NCBI RefSeq assembly: GCF_000374165.1
Contig: NZ_KB893670.1
Span: 310,041-374,040, forward strand
Direction of reading: 5' to 3'
Origin: Parafrankia elaeagni
GTDB taxonomy: Bacteria > Actinomycetota > Actinomycetes > Frankiales > Frankiaceae
DNA: 64,000 nucleotides
In this document: positions 1 to 9,346 of the stretch, in pieces
Layout: every line of letters starts with the position of its first letter
How positions within the stretch are numbered: the first letter of the stretch is position 1
Translations under genes and position numbers: made by a program
The notes under the pieces: model-generated
The model's database searches: none
What the model was told of the DNA's origin: nothing
Seen by the model: the letters and a program-made list of their open reading frames with translations, nothing else

Positions 1-811
1 CCCCGGAGGTGGTACGCACGTCGACGGGCAGGCCCCCGTCGAAGGCGGCGACGGTCAGCGACGCGGCGACACGCACCGCCTCCTCGAAGGAGTCATCGGT
101 GTAGGGCGCGGCGCTGGTGTCGAGGACGACGACCATCCGCGGCTCGTGCGGCACCACGTTGTGCCGGACCAGCAGCGTCCCGGTCCTGGCCGACGACGGC
201 CAGTGCACGAGCCGCAGGTCGTCGCCGCGGACGTACTCGCGCAGGCTGTGGAACGCCACGCCACCGGTGGGTGCGGCAGCCGAGGTCCGGCCGTCGGTCT
301 CACGTGACCGCCCGGTCGGCGGCGGGAGGACGGACTCCGGCCTCGGCTGGACTGTCAGCCGCGCCTGCGACGGGTACGACCGCGCCGCGTGGAACAACCC
401 GAACGGGTCACTGTGCCCGACGGTCAGCGGACCGACGGGGAAGATCCCCCGCCGGTCGGTGGGCAGCAGGCAGGCCACCTCCCGCGTCTCGCCAGCCGCG
501 AGGCTCGGGACCGCCACCCGCACCCGCCTGCCTCCCACCGTCTCGACGGCGAGGAACGGCGGGCAGCGACGGGTTCCGGTGTTGGTCACCGCCAGGAGCC
601 CGCGCGCCGCGCCGCCCTCGGTGACCCGCGCGGGCTCGATCCGCCGCACGATCCGCACCTGCGGGCGGACGGCCATCCACCCGGCCGCCGCCGCCAGCGT
701 CGCCAGGCCGGTGGACGCCAGCGCGACCAGCTCCCGATAACCGAGCGCCAGCCCGCTCGCGAACAGCACGACCGTGACGGCCACTGCCACCCAGCCCGAC
801 CGAGTGATCAT
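1..811 (-). CDS. DUF58 domain protein (3' end beyond window)
   Basis: The frame opens at an ATG whose first bases overlap the stop of the MoxR gene (ATGA at 808-811), and it runs off the left edge, so about 270 residues are visible. Residues 1-45 hold two hydrophobic stretches (roughly 7-22 and 27-40). A beta-rich region follows, then the typical DUF58 signature GDDLRLVHWPSSARTGTLLV near residue 205, followed by a VVVLDTS strand that begins a von Willebrand A-like fold. Members of this family are membrane-anchored and almost always pair with a MoxR AAA+ ATPase; together they are thought to act in assembly or remodelling of envelope or metal-dependent complexes. The 4-bp overlap implies translational coupling. 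The exact substrate cannot be told from the sequence. Confidence 0.85.
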   Translation of the reverse strand, partial: MITRSGWVAVAVTVVLFASGLALGYRELVALASTGLATLAAAAGWMAVRPQVRIVRRIEPARVTEGGAARGLLAVTNTGTRRCPPFLAVETVGGRRVRVAVPSLAAGETREVACLLPTDRRGIFPVGPLTVGHSDPFGLFHAARSYPSQARLTVQPRPESVLPPPTGRSRETDGRTSAAAPTGGVAFHSLREYVRGDDLRLVHWPSSARTGTLLVRHNVVPHEPRMVVVLDTSAAPYTDDSFEEAVRVAASLTVAAFDGGLPVDVRTTSG

Positions 812-1803
812 CCCCGGGCGGCGCGGTGCTCCGGGACGGGCACCGAGGCTGCGATCTGGCCGAGGATGCCGTCCGCGGTGACGCCGTCGAGCGCGACCTC
901 GGGACGTAGGATGATCCGGTGTCCCAGTACCTCGGGCACCAGCGCCTTGACGTCGTCCGGCGTCACGAACGACCGCCCGTTCGCCGCTGCCCGCGCCTGC
1001 GCCGCACGGGCCAGTGCCAGCCCCCCGCGCGGGCTCACGCCGAGCCGGATCTGCTCCGGCCGGCGGCGCGTGTCAGCGACGATCATGACGATGTAGTCGA
1101 ACACCTCCCGGGAGACGTACACCCCGCGGACCACACTGGTCATGCGCACGAGGTCGGCGATGGTGACAACCGCCTCGAGATCCTCCGGAGCGGCGCCCCG
1201 CGTGCCCGCGGTGAGGATCTCGACCTCCGCCTCGTGGCCGGGATACCCCACCGACGCACGGGCCATGAAACGGTCGATCTGTGCCTCCGGCAGCTCGTAG
1301 GTCCCGCCGTGCTCCACCGGGTTCTGGGTCGCGATCACGACGAACGGCCGCGGCACCGGATGCGTCACCGAGTCGACGGTGACCTGCCGCTCCTGCATCA
1401 CCTCCAGCAGGGCCGACTGGGTCTTCGGCGACGCCCGGTTGACCTCGTCGACGAGCACGACGTTCGCGAAGACCGGCCCGTGATGGAACTCGAAGGAGCG
1501 GGACCGCTCGTCCCAGATCTGCACCCCGGTCACATCCGACGGGAGAAGGTCCGGGGTGAACTGCACCCGCCGCGCCGACCCGCCGACGGAATGGGCGACA
1601 GCCTTCGCCAGTGACGTCTTCCCGGTTCCCGGGACATCGTCGAGAAGCAGGTGCCCCTCGGCATACATGCAGGTCAGCACAAGTTCCACGACGGCGGTGT
1701 TGCCGCGGAAGAACTGAGTGACATTACCCGTCAACAACCGGTGCTGCCCGACGAACCAGTCAACATCGGCCGCAGACGTGACCGAGCCCGCATGAGTATT
1801 CAC
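808..1803 (-). CDS. MoxR family AAA+ ATPase
   Basis: This is a MoxR-type AAA+ ATPase of about 331 residues, a chaperone-like enzyme that works with the downstream DUF58 partner. It shows Walker A (DVPGTGKTS), Walker B (VVLVDEVNRA), the sensor segment VIATQNP and the family-typical LPEAQIDRFM box. The C-terminal AAA lid contains the SPRGGLALARAAQA motif. I prefer the GTG at 1803 because GAGG sits about 5 nt upstream and the protein then has normal MoxR length; the frame stays open to an ATG at 1890, but those extra 29 residues look non-conserved. It is the first gene of a coupled pair transcribed leftward. Confidence 0.88.
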   Translation of the reverse strand: MNTHAGSVTSAADVDWFVGQHRLLTGNVTQFFRGNTAVVELVLTCMYAEGHLLLDDVPGTGKTSLAKAVAHSVGGSARRVQFTPDLLPSDVTGVQIWDERSRSFEFHHGPVFANVVLVDEVNRASPKTQSALLEVMQERQVTVDSVTHPVPRPFVVIATQNPVEHGGTYELPEAQIDRFMARASVGYPGHEAEVEILTAGTRGAAPEDLEAVVTIADLVRMTSVVRGVYVSREVFDYIVMIVADTRRRPEQIRLGVSPRGGLALARAAQARAAANGRSFVTPDDVKALVPEVLGHRIILRPEVALDGVTADGILGQIAASVPVPEHRAARG

Positions 1804-2752
1804 AATCCCTCGAAAATTCCCCCAGTATTGCACGGATCCGGGTGCCCACGACATCCCTGCGATCGTGCCGCCCGGCTTCCGCCGGGCCACGTAGAGGAAT
1901 GAAGCGGACGAAGCCCCGGCACCACAGCTACGACAGACTAGACGGAAGCCCGACAGAGTAGTAGAGAACCCTCACAACGCCCACCATGTCACGATTCCGA
2001 CGCCCTCGCGGTGACGGCAGGCCGGCCCGCACCGCGCCGCCTCACCCGCGCCCCCCGGGGACGGTCAGCGGCGGGCCCGAGAACAGCCGCCACGGCCGGC
2101 GAGGCGCGCTGCTCCTCGTCGGCGAGCACGCGCGCGGCGGCCGGAGGCGGCCGCGCGGGTCGCGCGAACAGCGGGCCTGGCAACCTGGTATGGACTGCTC
2201 ACCGAGATGTGGCTGACGGCCGGCTGACTCGCGTGGATGCAAGGTGATCGACAGGCATGCCGAGGACGGGATGGGCGTTGTCCCGGCGCCAGACCAGCGA
2301 GTGCGGGTAGACCGGGGTCGGGCTCCGTACGGGGATTCGGCCGATGGTCCGGCGGCCGGCTCGTCGCTGATCGATGAGATCGTCCGGGAGCGCGAGGCGC
2401 TGGCCACCCGCCAACACCAAACCTGCAGGTCGCCACACCACCTCAAAGCAAAAACAACAATGCGTAACCTTGGGGTGACAGCAAGCAAGAGAACCCGATC
2501 GCCGGCGATCAGATTCCGCCGGGCGAATCGGGAGGCGCCCTCGGCGCCTCGGCCGGTCGGGGTAGCATTCCCGTGGCGCGTAGATCTGACAGACTGTCGT
2601 GCGTGGGCTACCGGTCCACCACTGGTCTGCCGCCGGCACTCCGGCTCCTCCGCAATGTGACCGCTTCACCTCACTCGCGGGTCAGGGGCGCTCCTGGAGG
2701 GTGAACGTCGGCCGAACGGCCGGCGAGTTGGTTCCCATACCGCCTGGGGGGG
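1804..2752. other. Intergenic region between divergent moxR and polysaccharide genes
   Basis: This 950-bp stretch separates the leftward MoxR gene from the rightward glycan genes, so it should carry both promoters. No intact gene with a convincing start and ribosome site was found. The one coding-like piece is a short LysR-like remnant on the minus strand, listed separately. Confidence 0.6.
2232..2400 (-). pseudogene. Possible C-terminal remnant of a LysR-type regulator
   Basis: A start-less minus-strand frame of about 55 residues contains PVYPHSLVWRRDNAHPVL, which resembles the last strand and helix of LysR substrate-binding domains (pattern HSLVWRxxNxxPxL). Third codon positions are strongly G/C here, as in real genes of this genome. 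No DNA-binding domain or remainder of the effector domain is present on either side, so it looks like debris. Alternatively it is a chance open frame; the family call rests on about 20 residues. Confidence 0.35.
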
Positions 2753-4141
2753 ATGGTGGGACAGGAAGACGCCGGTCGCAGCTCGTCGGTTATTGAGGCC
2801 GTCACGAGTGAGCAGTCGACCACAACGCCGCGACTCGACAACCACGCCGGTATGGAGCGGACCCAGTTGCCCGAGCCACAGGACGCCGCCGGAGCCGACG
2901 CCGGGCGCCAGCCCCGCGGGCGAGTGCTGATCATCGTGCAGAACCTGCCGGTCCGTATCGACCGGCGCGTCTGGCAGGAAGCGCAGTCCCTGATCAGGGC
3001 CGGATACGTCGTCTCGGTCATCTGTCCGCGCGGGCCGAAAGAGCGCAGGTACCAGGTCGTTGACGGCGTGCATATCTGGACCTACCGCGGGGCTCCGGCC
3101 ACCACCGGGCTGGCCAGTTACGCCTTCGAGTTCGGTTACTGTTGGCTACGGACGTTCTTCCTGTCCTTCGCGGCCGCCAGAAAACCGGGTTTTGACGTGA
3201 TCCAGGCATGCAACCCGCCTGACACCTACTGGGCGCTCGCGCTGTTCCACAGACTGTTCCGCAAGAAGTTCGTCTTCGATCACCATGACCTGTGTCCGGA
3301 GGTCTACCAGTCCCGCTTCCGCCGGGACAACGATCTGTTGTACCGCCTCCTGCTGGTGCTGGAACGCGGCAACCAGCGGTTCGCGAACCACGTTCTCGTG
3401 ACCAACGAGTCCTACCGCCGGATCGCGCTCACCCGGGGGCGGCGTCCCCCGGAGGATGTGACAGTAGTGCGTAGCGGCCCCGACCTGGCCAAGATGCAGC
3501 CGGTGCCGCCTCGTCCGGAGCTACGCCGAGGCCGTCCGCACATGGCTGCCTACCTTGGTGTGATGGGGCCTCAGGACGGCGTCGACGGCCTGGTGGAGGC
3601 GATCGACCACTACGTCCACGTGCTTGGCCGCACCGACTGCCACTTCGTCCTCATGGGCTTCGGCGACTGTCTCGCTGATCTGAAGACACAGGTGGGCCGG
3701 CTGGGGCTCCAGGAGTGGGTCGAGTTCACCGGCCGGGCCGACGACACGATGATCAAAGATTACCTGTCGTCGTCGGACGTCGGCCTCTCGCCCGACCCGC
3801 GCAGCCCGTTGAACGAGGTCTCGACCATGAACAAGACGCTGGAGTACATGGCGTTCGGCCTACCGGTCGTGGCCTTCGACCTGACCGAGACCCGGGTGAG
3901 CGCGGGGGAGGCAGCGGTCTACGCGACCACCGACGAGCCGTCGGCGTTCGCGCGGGCCCTGGCCGAGCTCATCGACGATCCGGAGCGGCGCAGCAAGCTG
4001 GGCACGATCGGGCGGGAGCGGATCGAGAACGAGCTGTCCTGGCGGCATTCGGCCCGCCAGTATGTCGGGGTTTACGACCGCCTGCTCGGCAGGTCGGTCG
4101 CCCGTGACAGCGGCGTGTCGGGCCGTACCTCCGCCTCGTGA
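2753..4141 (+). CDS. GT4-type glycosyltransferase
   Basis: This 462-residue protein resembles GT-B fold glycosyltransferases of family 4. These retaining enzymes move a sugar from a nucleotide sugar onto a lipid-linked oligosaccharide at the inner face of the membrane. The N-terminal acceptor domain starts at VLIIVQNLPVRIDRRVWQEA (about residue 60). The C-terminal donor domain holds AYLGVMGPQDGVDGL, the ADVGLSPDP-like segment SSDVGLSPDP and EYMAFGLPVVAFD, the usual glycine/acid loop. The first 55 residues are unconserved. A run of G lies directly before the ATG at 2753, too close for a good ribosome site, so an internal start such as the ATG at 2852 is possible. It is the first gene of a rightward set and its TGA overlaps the next start. 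Confidence 0.87.
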   Translation: MVGQEDAGRSSSVIEAVTSEQSTTTPRLDNHAGMERTQLPEPQDAAGADAGRQPRGRVLIIVQNLPVRIDRRVWQEAQSLIRAGYVVSVICPRGPKERRYQVVDGVHIWTYRGAPATTGLASYAFEFGYCWLRTFFLSFAAARKPGFDVIQACNPPDTYWALALFHRLFRKKFVFDHHDLCPEVYQSRFRRDNDLLYRLLLVLERGNQRFANHVLVTNESYRRIALTRGRRPPEDVTVVRSGPDLAKMQPVPPRPELRRGRPHMAAYLGVMGPQDGVDGLVEAIDHYVHVLGRTDCHFVLMGFGDCLADLKTQVGRLGLQEWVEFTGRADDTMIKDYLSSSDVGLSPDPRSPLNEVSTMNKTLEYMAFGLPVVAFDLTETRVSAGEAAVYATTDEPSAFARALAELIDDPERRSKLGTIGRERIENELSWRHSARQYVGVYDRLLGRSVARDSGVSGRTSAS

Positions 4142-5484
4142 CCCCACGCCGGATGACCCCACGCCGGACCAGCCCCGACCACATCGAGTTCGAGGATCGC
4201 GCCGTGCCCGGATCCGAACCGCGAGGGACCTGTCCGGCCTGTCAGGCCACCGGCCTGGAGCCCCTGTTCCTGGTTGAGCGTTCGCCGGTCCTCACCGGAG
4301 TCCTCTGCGCGACCAGGGATGAAGCACTCGGCGCACTGCGGCGGACACTCGACCTTCACCTGTGCGGCAGGTGCGGGACCCTCGTCAACGTCGCCTTCGA
4401 CCCCGACCTGGTCGAATACGACGGCCACTATGACAACTCGTTGCATTATTCGAGCACCTTTCGAGCCTACGCGACCGAGCTGGCGCACCGCCTGATCACG
4501 ACACATCGTCTCGCCAGCCGTCCTGTCGTCGAGATCGGTTCGGGCAAGGGTGACTTTCTCCGGGAGCTGTGCAGTCTCGCCGGCACGTCCGGGACGGGGT
4601 ACGACCCGACCTACATCGGGCCGCAGCGGGCCGAGGATGTCGACGTCGCCTTCGTCGTCGACTACTACGGTCCGCGTTACCGCCACCTCCCTGGAGACTT
4701 CGTCGTCTGCCGGCACGTCCTCGAACACGTAACGGACCCGCGCGCCTTCCTGGAGAACATCCGCGAGGCTCTCGGGGACCGCGAGGCATCGATCTACCTC
4801 GAGGTGCCCAACGGCGGCTTTCTGCTCAGCGAGGCCGGGGCCTGGGACTACATCTACCCACATGTGACGTATTTCTCTCCGGCGGGCCTGAGTGGCGTAG
4901 TCACCGCAGCCGGCTTCGAGGTCACGGCAGGCGGCACGGCGTTCGGCGAGCAGTTTCTGTGGGTCGAAGCGAAAACAGCCGGGCCGGAGGATGCCGCAGC
5001 TCCCTCGGGAATGCTCGCGCCGGGCGAGGACCTGGCCGCGGTCAGTCGTTATGTCGAGCACGCGCGCAGCTTTGGCCGCCGCTATCCCGACGTCATCAGC
5101 CGGTGGATGCGTGAGCTCGATGTTTCGACCATCCCACCCACCGGCCCGACAATGCCTGACCTGACCATCGAGATCCTGCAGAACGGCTCCATCGCGGAGC
5201 CGCCACCGTCCGATCAGGCACGTGTGCTCGTCTGGGGGGCTGGTTCCAAGGGAGTGAACTTTCTCAACGTCATCGGGCCCGGGCCGGCGGTCCTGGGAGT
5301 CGTCGATCTCAATCCGAACAAGCAGGGAACTTTCATTCCGGGCACGGGCCACCAGGTGATCGCACCTGAGGAGGTCCCCGGCACGGCCGTCACCCGGGTG
5401 CTGCTGGCGAACGCGCTGTACCTGAACGAGGTCAGGGCGCTTCTCGACGATCTTGATGTCCGGGTGGACGTTGTTCCCCTCTGA
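4138..5484 (+). CDS. Sugar C-methyltransferase-like SAM enzyme with altered YxEH motif
   Basis: The GTG start overlaps the previous stop (GTGA). The 448-residue protein has the three-part architecture of NDP-hexose C-methyltransferases. An N-terminal zinc knuckle shows CPAC (32-35) and CGRC (76-79). A class I SAM fold follows with motif I VVEIGSGKGDFL (130-141). The C-terminal Rossmann-like domain starts near residue 361 (VLVWGAGSKG) and carries DLNPNKQG. In the better-studied TcaB9/TylC3 group a Y-x-E-H segment supplies catalytic acid-base residues; here the aligned segment reads YIYPHVTYFS, so the glutamate is replaced by proline. The enzyme may therefore use a different chemistry or substrate. 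Two paralogues lie at 9.8-12.2 kb on the other strand. Confidence 0.82.
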   Translation: MTPRRMTPRRTSPDHIEFEDRAVPGSEPRGTCPACQATGLEPLFLVERSPVLTGVLCATRDEALGALRRTLDLHLCGRCGTLVNVAFDPDLVEYDGHYDNSLHYSSTFRAYATELAHRLITTHRLASRPVVEIGSGKGDFLRELCSLAGTSGTGYDPTYIGPQRAEDVDVAFVVDYYGPRYRHLPGDFVVCRHVLEHVTDPRAFLENIREALGDREASIYLEVPNGGFLLSEAGAWDYIYPHVTYFSPAGLSGVVTAAGFEVTAGGTAFGEQFLWVEAKTAGPEDAAAPSGMLAPGEDLAAVSRYVEHARSFGRRYPDVISRWMRELDVSTIPPTGPTMPDLTIEILQNGSIAEPPPSDQARVLVWGAGSKGVNFLNVIGPGPAVLGVVDLNPNKQGTFIPGTGHQVIAPEEVPGTAVTRVLLANALYLNEVRALLDDLDVRVDVVPL

Positions 5485-5504
5485 CCGAAGCTAGGGGCGA
5501 CGCA

Positions 5505-7148
5505 GTGCGTGGTCTGGTCAAGGGCCGCGAGGCAGGGGGTGGTCGGCACCGGCGCCGATCCCACCAGAGCCGGCCGGAACAGGGCGGCGCTGTGCCGGCT
5601 GGCCCGGGGTCGGACGGCACTGTGCCCGGAAGTCAGGCACCCGCTGCCGGCTCGATGGTGAGCGGCGTGCGCTGGATGTCGATCAACCAGGTCGGGGTGC
5701 AGATCATCCGGTTGGTCGTCCAGCTCGCCATGGCGCGGATCCTGGAGCCCCGGGCGTTCGGGCTGATGGTCATGGCGCTGGTTGTCCTGTCCTTCCTGGA
5801 GATCCTGCGCGGCTTCGGGACGGGCATGGCCGTCGTCCAGCGCGACCATGTCGACCAAGGCCTGCTCAGCAGCGTGTTCTTCTTCAACCTCGGGCTGGGT
5901 GTGGCCATCACCGGGCTGCTCGCCCTGCTCGCGCCGTTGGTGTCCGCCGGCTACGGTGACTCCGCGCTGACTCCGGTGCTGCAGGTCATCGGGCTCAGCC
6001 TGTTCGTGCTCAGCGCCGGAGACCTACAGCAGTGGCTTCTGCGCCGCGATCTGAGGTTCGCCCCCGTCGCCGCCGCGAACATCATCGGTACGCTGGTCAA
6101 CGGCGTCTCGTCGATCGTCCTCGGCGTCCTGGGCGCGGGGGTGTGGTCGCTGGTCGTCGGCAACGTGGCCGGTTACACGATGACCACCGTGATCGTCTGG
6201 TTCGCCTCGCCGTGGCGGCCGAACGCCCACTTCTCCTTCACCGATATCCGCCAGCTCCTCGGCTTCAGCGCAAACCTGAGCGCGTTCAACGTCTTCAACT
6301 TCTTTCTCCTGAACGGCGACAAGATCATCGTTGGCCGCTTCCTCGGCGCCGGTCCGCTCGGCTTCTACGGCATGGCACAGCGGGTGCTGATGTACCCGGT
6401 GACCTCCGTGCTGACCTCACTGCAGGAGGTCATGTTCGCCGGGTTGTCACGCATCAAGGATGATCACGCGGAGGTGCGCCGGATCTACTTCCGAGCCTGC
6501 GCCGTCTGCGCGATGCTCTGCTTTCCGGCCATGGCTGTGCTGGCTGTAGTAGCGGACAACCTCGTCCACGTCGTGCTCGGTGAGCAGTGGGATCCACTGG
6601 TCCCCCTGATCCAGATCCTGGCACCGATCGGCGGTATCCAGGCGGTGAGCTTCAGCACCGGAACAATCTTCGAATCCCAGGGCCGGACGGACCTGTACCT
6701 GCGCTGGGGGATCTTTTCCGGGCTGCTGATGCTCGGTAGCTACTTCGCCGGGCTGCCCTGGGGCACAAACGGTGTGGCGGCGGCCTATGGAATCGTCATC
6801 ATCCTGCTGCTGCCACCGGGCTTCATCATCCCGTTCCGACTCATCAACGCTCGGATCTCCGAACTGTTCCAGAGCATCTGGCCGTATTTATGGACCACGC
6901 TGGTGACCGCCGCGCTGACAGCCGTGGTGCAGTATGGTGCAACGCTGGCCGGACTGCCGGCCGCAGCCAACCTGGTAGGCTCCGTCGCCGCGGGAGGGGC
7001 CTGCTACGTCGGCCTGATGGCGGTCCTGCGTCCGGATGCCCTACAAGATCTTCGGCGATTCGCCGGGGTCGGTCGCCCGAGTGCGCCGGCAGCTCAAGCT
7101 CAATCCAACCAGAATGATGTCAGCCAGGCGCTGCCACAGAGCGGCTGA
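5505..7148 (+). CDS. Wzx-type polysaccharide flippase
   Basis: This is a polytopic protein of the MOP/PST superfamily, which moves lipid-linked repeat units across the cytoplasmic membrane. After a 50-residue Arg/Gly-rich leader the membrane part starts with SGVRWMSINQVGVQIIRLVV, and about a dozen hydrophobic segments follow through residue 510. Typical family text includes ARILEPRAFGLMVMA, VVQRDHVDQG, NGDKIIVGRFLGAGPLGFY and LGEQWDPLVPLIQIL. AGGGG lies 9 nt before the GTG at 5505, supporting this start, although an ATG at 5655 would give a leaderless protein. It sits 20 bp after the methyltransferase gene and probably shares its transcript. Confidence 0.87.
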   Translation: MRGLVKGREAGGGRHRRRSHQSRPEQGGAVPAGPGSDGTVPGSQAPAAGSMVSGVRWMSINQVGVQIIRLVVQLAMARILEPRAFGLMVMALVVLSFLEILRGFGTGMAVVQRDHVDQGLLSSVFFFNLGLGVAITGLLALLAPLVSAGYGDSALTPVLQVIGLSLFVLSAGDLQQWLLRRDLRFAPVAAANIIGTLVNGVSSIVLGVLGAGVWSLVVGNVAGYTMTTVIVWFASPWRPNAHFSFTDIRQLLGFSANLSAFNVFNFFLLNGDKIIVGRFLGAGPLGFYGMAQRVLMYPVTSVLTSLQEVMFAGLSRIKDDHAEVRRIYFRACAVCAMLCFPAMAVLAVVADNLVHVVLGEQWDPLVPLIQILAPIGGIQAVSFSTGTIFESQGRTDLYLRWGIFSGLLMLGSYFAGLPWGTNGVAAAYGIVIILLLPPGFIIPFRLINARISELFQSIWPYLWTTLVTAALTAVVQYGATLAGLPAAANLVGSVAAGGACYVGLMAVLRPDALQDLRRFAGVGRPSAPAAQAQSNQNDVSQALPQSG

Positions 7149-7172
7149 GACCGGCTCTCAGGGGAGGGGAAC

Positions 7173-8165
7173 GTGCCTGTGAGCACGACAGCAAAACCCA
7201 GCGAGAACACGTTGACGAAGCCGTCCGGAAATGCCGAAGGTGACGACGGCAGCGTGGCGGCGGACCGCGGCTTCCCACTGGTGACAGTTGCCCTACCGGT
7301 TTTCAACGGCGAGAACTACCTGGCCGGAGCGCTTCGGTCACTGCTCGCGCAGGACTACCCGAACCTTCAGCTCCTCCTGCTGGACAATGGCAGCACCGAC
7401 ATCACCGAGCGACTTTGCCGGGAGGCAGCGGAACGGGACGGCAGGATCGTCTACCTGCGCTCCCCGGTAAATCGTGGTGCCGCCTGGAACTACAACCGCG
7501 CTTTTGACGCCGCGGAGGGCGATTTCTTCCGGTGGACTGCGCACGACGACCTGTTCGCGCCGACTCTCGTCTCCCGGTGCGTGGCAGCGCTGCAGGACTT
7601 CGGCCCAGAGGCCGTGCTCGCCTACCCGAAGACCTCCCTCATCGACAAGCAGGACCAGGTCGTGGGCGATTTCGAGGACGGGATGGATCTGCGGGAGCGG
7701 GCCCCGCACGAACGCCTGGCCCACTTCCTCGCCGCCCGGACGGAGTACCATCCTGTTTTCGGTGTGATGCGGTCCGAGGTGGTCCGCGAGACTCGGCTGA
7801 TCGATCGGTTCGTGGGGTCAGACGTCGTGTTTCTGGCTGAGATGGCCCTGCGCGGCCGCTTTCTGGAGGTGCCGGAGCGGCTTTTCTTCCGGCGGTTCCA
7901 CGAGGAGAACTCGGTCAACGCGAATCCGGACTACCAGGACCGGGCGGCGTGGTTCGACCCCGCCTTGCGTAAGCGTAAGTCCCTGCCGATGACACAGATG
8001 ACCGTTCATCTGATCGGCTCTGTGCGGAAGGCTGAGCTGGATCTTGCCGAGCGGCGTCGTTGTCTGGATGCCGTCACCCAGAACTGGGCGCGCCCCTACT
8101 GGCGGCACATGGCGGGCGAAGCACGCGCCGCGATCACCGGGAAGCCCCGCGCGGGAATCCAGTAG
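7173..8165 (+). CDS. GT2 family glycosyltransferase
   Basis: This is an inverting GT-A fold transferase of 330 residues. LVTVALPVFNGENYLAGAL begins the nucleotide-binding strand near residue 31, LLLDNGSTD follows, and WTAHDDLFAP supplies the metal-binding acidic pair. The C-terminal half (FRRFHEENS) resembles transferases that add a hexose in capsule and O-antigen clusters. A strong ribosome site GGGGAGGGG precedes the GTG at 7173. It is the last gene of the rightward set 2753-8165 and runs toward the convergent oxygenase gene, 90 bp away. Confidence 0.87.
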   Translation: MPVSTTAKPSENTLTKPSGNAEGDDGSVAADRGFPLVTVALPVFNGENYLAGALRSLLAQDYPNLQLLLLDNGSTDITERLCREAAERDGRIVYLRSPVNRGAAWNYNRAFDAAEGDFFRWTAHDDLFAPTLVSRCVAALQDFGPEAVLAYPKTSLIDKQDQVVGDFEDGMDLRERAPHERLAHFLAARTEYHPVFGVMRSEVVRETRLIDRFVGSDVVFLAEMALRGRFLEVPERLFFRRFHEENSVNANPDYQDRAAWFDPALRKRKSLPMTQMTVHLIGSVRKAELDLAERRRCLDAVTQNWARPYWRHMAGEARAAITGKPRAGIQ

Positions 8166-8255
8166 CGTGTCGCCTCCAACCTTCGACGGATATGCGGCGG
8201 ATCGGTGGTGATGGTCCTCCTGCTGCCGTGAGGATGTGTCGTGTCGAGGTCGGGA

Positions 8256-9179
8256 TTACCGTGACGTCGGCTCGTAGACCAGCACGGCGCCCTCCGGGAC
8301 CTCCCCGCTGTCGTACCGTGCGACCAGTTCGCCGGGAACCTGCGCCCCGTCGGTACCCCGCCGGAAGTCACGCAGGCTGGTGCCTTCGCAGTAACTGTCC
8401 ACATTGGGCGCGGACCGGCCCTCGCGGAGGTCGGAGACGTTCACGGTGCGGAAGTCGATGCTGAACCGCGTACGGCCCGAGGTGTTCGGCACCGTCGAGT
8501 GCATCTGCGCCGCCGAGAACCCGATGATTCCGCCGACAGGGCAGACGACTCGAAGCTGGGGGTCCGGCTGTACGGGTTCTCGGGGGCCAGGCTGCTTCCG
8601 CGTGTCCCTGCTGATGTGCTGCGCTGCCTGTGCCCGCCCGGTCGCGTTGTAGACGTAGTAGTTGAACTCTTCCGACCCGTTACTGATGCCTTTCTCCCAG
8701 TAGTGCGGGTGAAACGCCATCGAGGATTCCGCTTCGAAGTCGTAGATCGGCAGCCACCAGTTGATCTGCGCCAGCGGCGCCGACCACCACACGTCACGAT
8801 GCAGGGGAAACGCGTAACCGGCTCCGGCGGTCAGGTAACCATCGCTGGTCACCCCACGCAGCCTGGGCACGTCGATGTAGGTCTCAGCCAGGTCAGCGCC
8901 GAGCTGCTCCACCACATCGCGCACCAGATCCTTCGTCCGTGGATGGTGGATGAAGCGAGGCTTGACCGGGCCGAAGATCTCCACGAACCTCTCGACCGGC
9001 ATCTCGTACTGGGCCCGCGTCGGATGATGCGGCGAAAACACCTCCTCGAGCAGACCACGAGCAAATTCGGTGAGCGCCAGGGTGGCCGCGTTCGGCGCGA
9101 CGACGAAGATGTTCCCCTGGTAAATCAGGGTCCGCCGCCTGTCGTCAGGCATCGCGGCATCGGCGAATATCGCGGTCAT
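8256..9179 (-). CDS. Putative Fe(II)/2-oxoglutarate-type oxygenase
   Basis: This 307-residue cytoplasmic protein shows the facial-triad pattern of non-haem iron oxygenases. HRD lies in FPLHRDVWWSA, a distal His is in AAQMHSTVPNTSG, and ten residues later an Arg (TRFSIDFRTV) could hold 2-oxoglutarate. The fold is closest to phytanoyl-CoA dioxygenase-like proteins as far as motifs allow. AAGGA sits about 7 nt before the ATG at 9179. Placed at the end of a leftward sugar-biosynthesis set, it may hydroxylate or oxidise a sugar or a lipid carrier, but the substrate is unknown. The phrase YAFPLHRDVWWSAPLAQINWW is highly aromatic, as expected for an active-site wall. Confidence 0.7.
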   Translation of the reverse strand: MTAIFADAAMPDDRRRTLIYQGNIFVVAPNAATLALTEFARGLLEEVFSPHHPTRAQYEMPVERFVEIFGPVKPRFIHHPRTKDLVRDVVEQLGADLAETYIDVPRLRGVTSDGYLTAGAGYAFPLHRDVWWSAPLAQINWWLPIYDFEAESSMAFHPHYWEKGISNGSEEFNYYVYNATGRAQAAQHISRDTRKQPGPREPVQPDPQLRVVCPVGGIIGFSAAQMHSTVPNTSGRTRFSIDFRTVNVSDLREGRSAPNVDSYCEGTSLRDFRRGTDGAQVPGELVARYDSGEVPEGAVLVYEPTSR

Positions 9180-9346
9180 AGCTTGTCCTTAACGCTTGAA
9201 CGGCCACGCTGCGAAAAACAGCAGGCAGACCGTCCCCACCAAGCCTGTTCCATTGTCTGCGCAGTGCGGCAGCGATCCTGGTCTCCGCTGACGGCGGCCC
9301 TCGAAACACACCTCCGGCCGGGCACACGACCCAGCGCGAAGGAGGG

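Noticed and set aside
2360-2400. Plus-strand text SSLIDEIVRE resembling the start of IS256-type transposases
   Set aside because: Only about ten residues match, the following sequence does not, and no inverted repeats or catalytic DDE segment are present. The opposite strand reads better as a LysR remnant.
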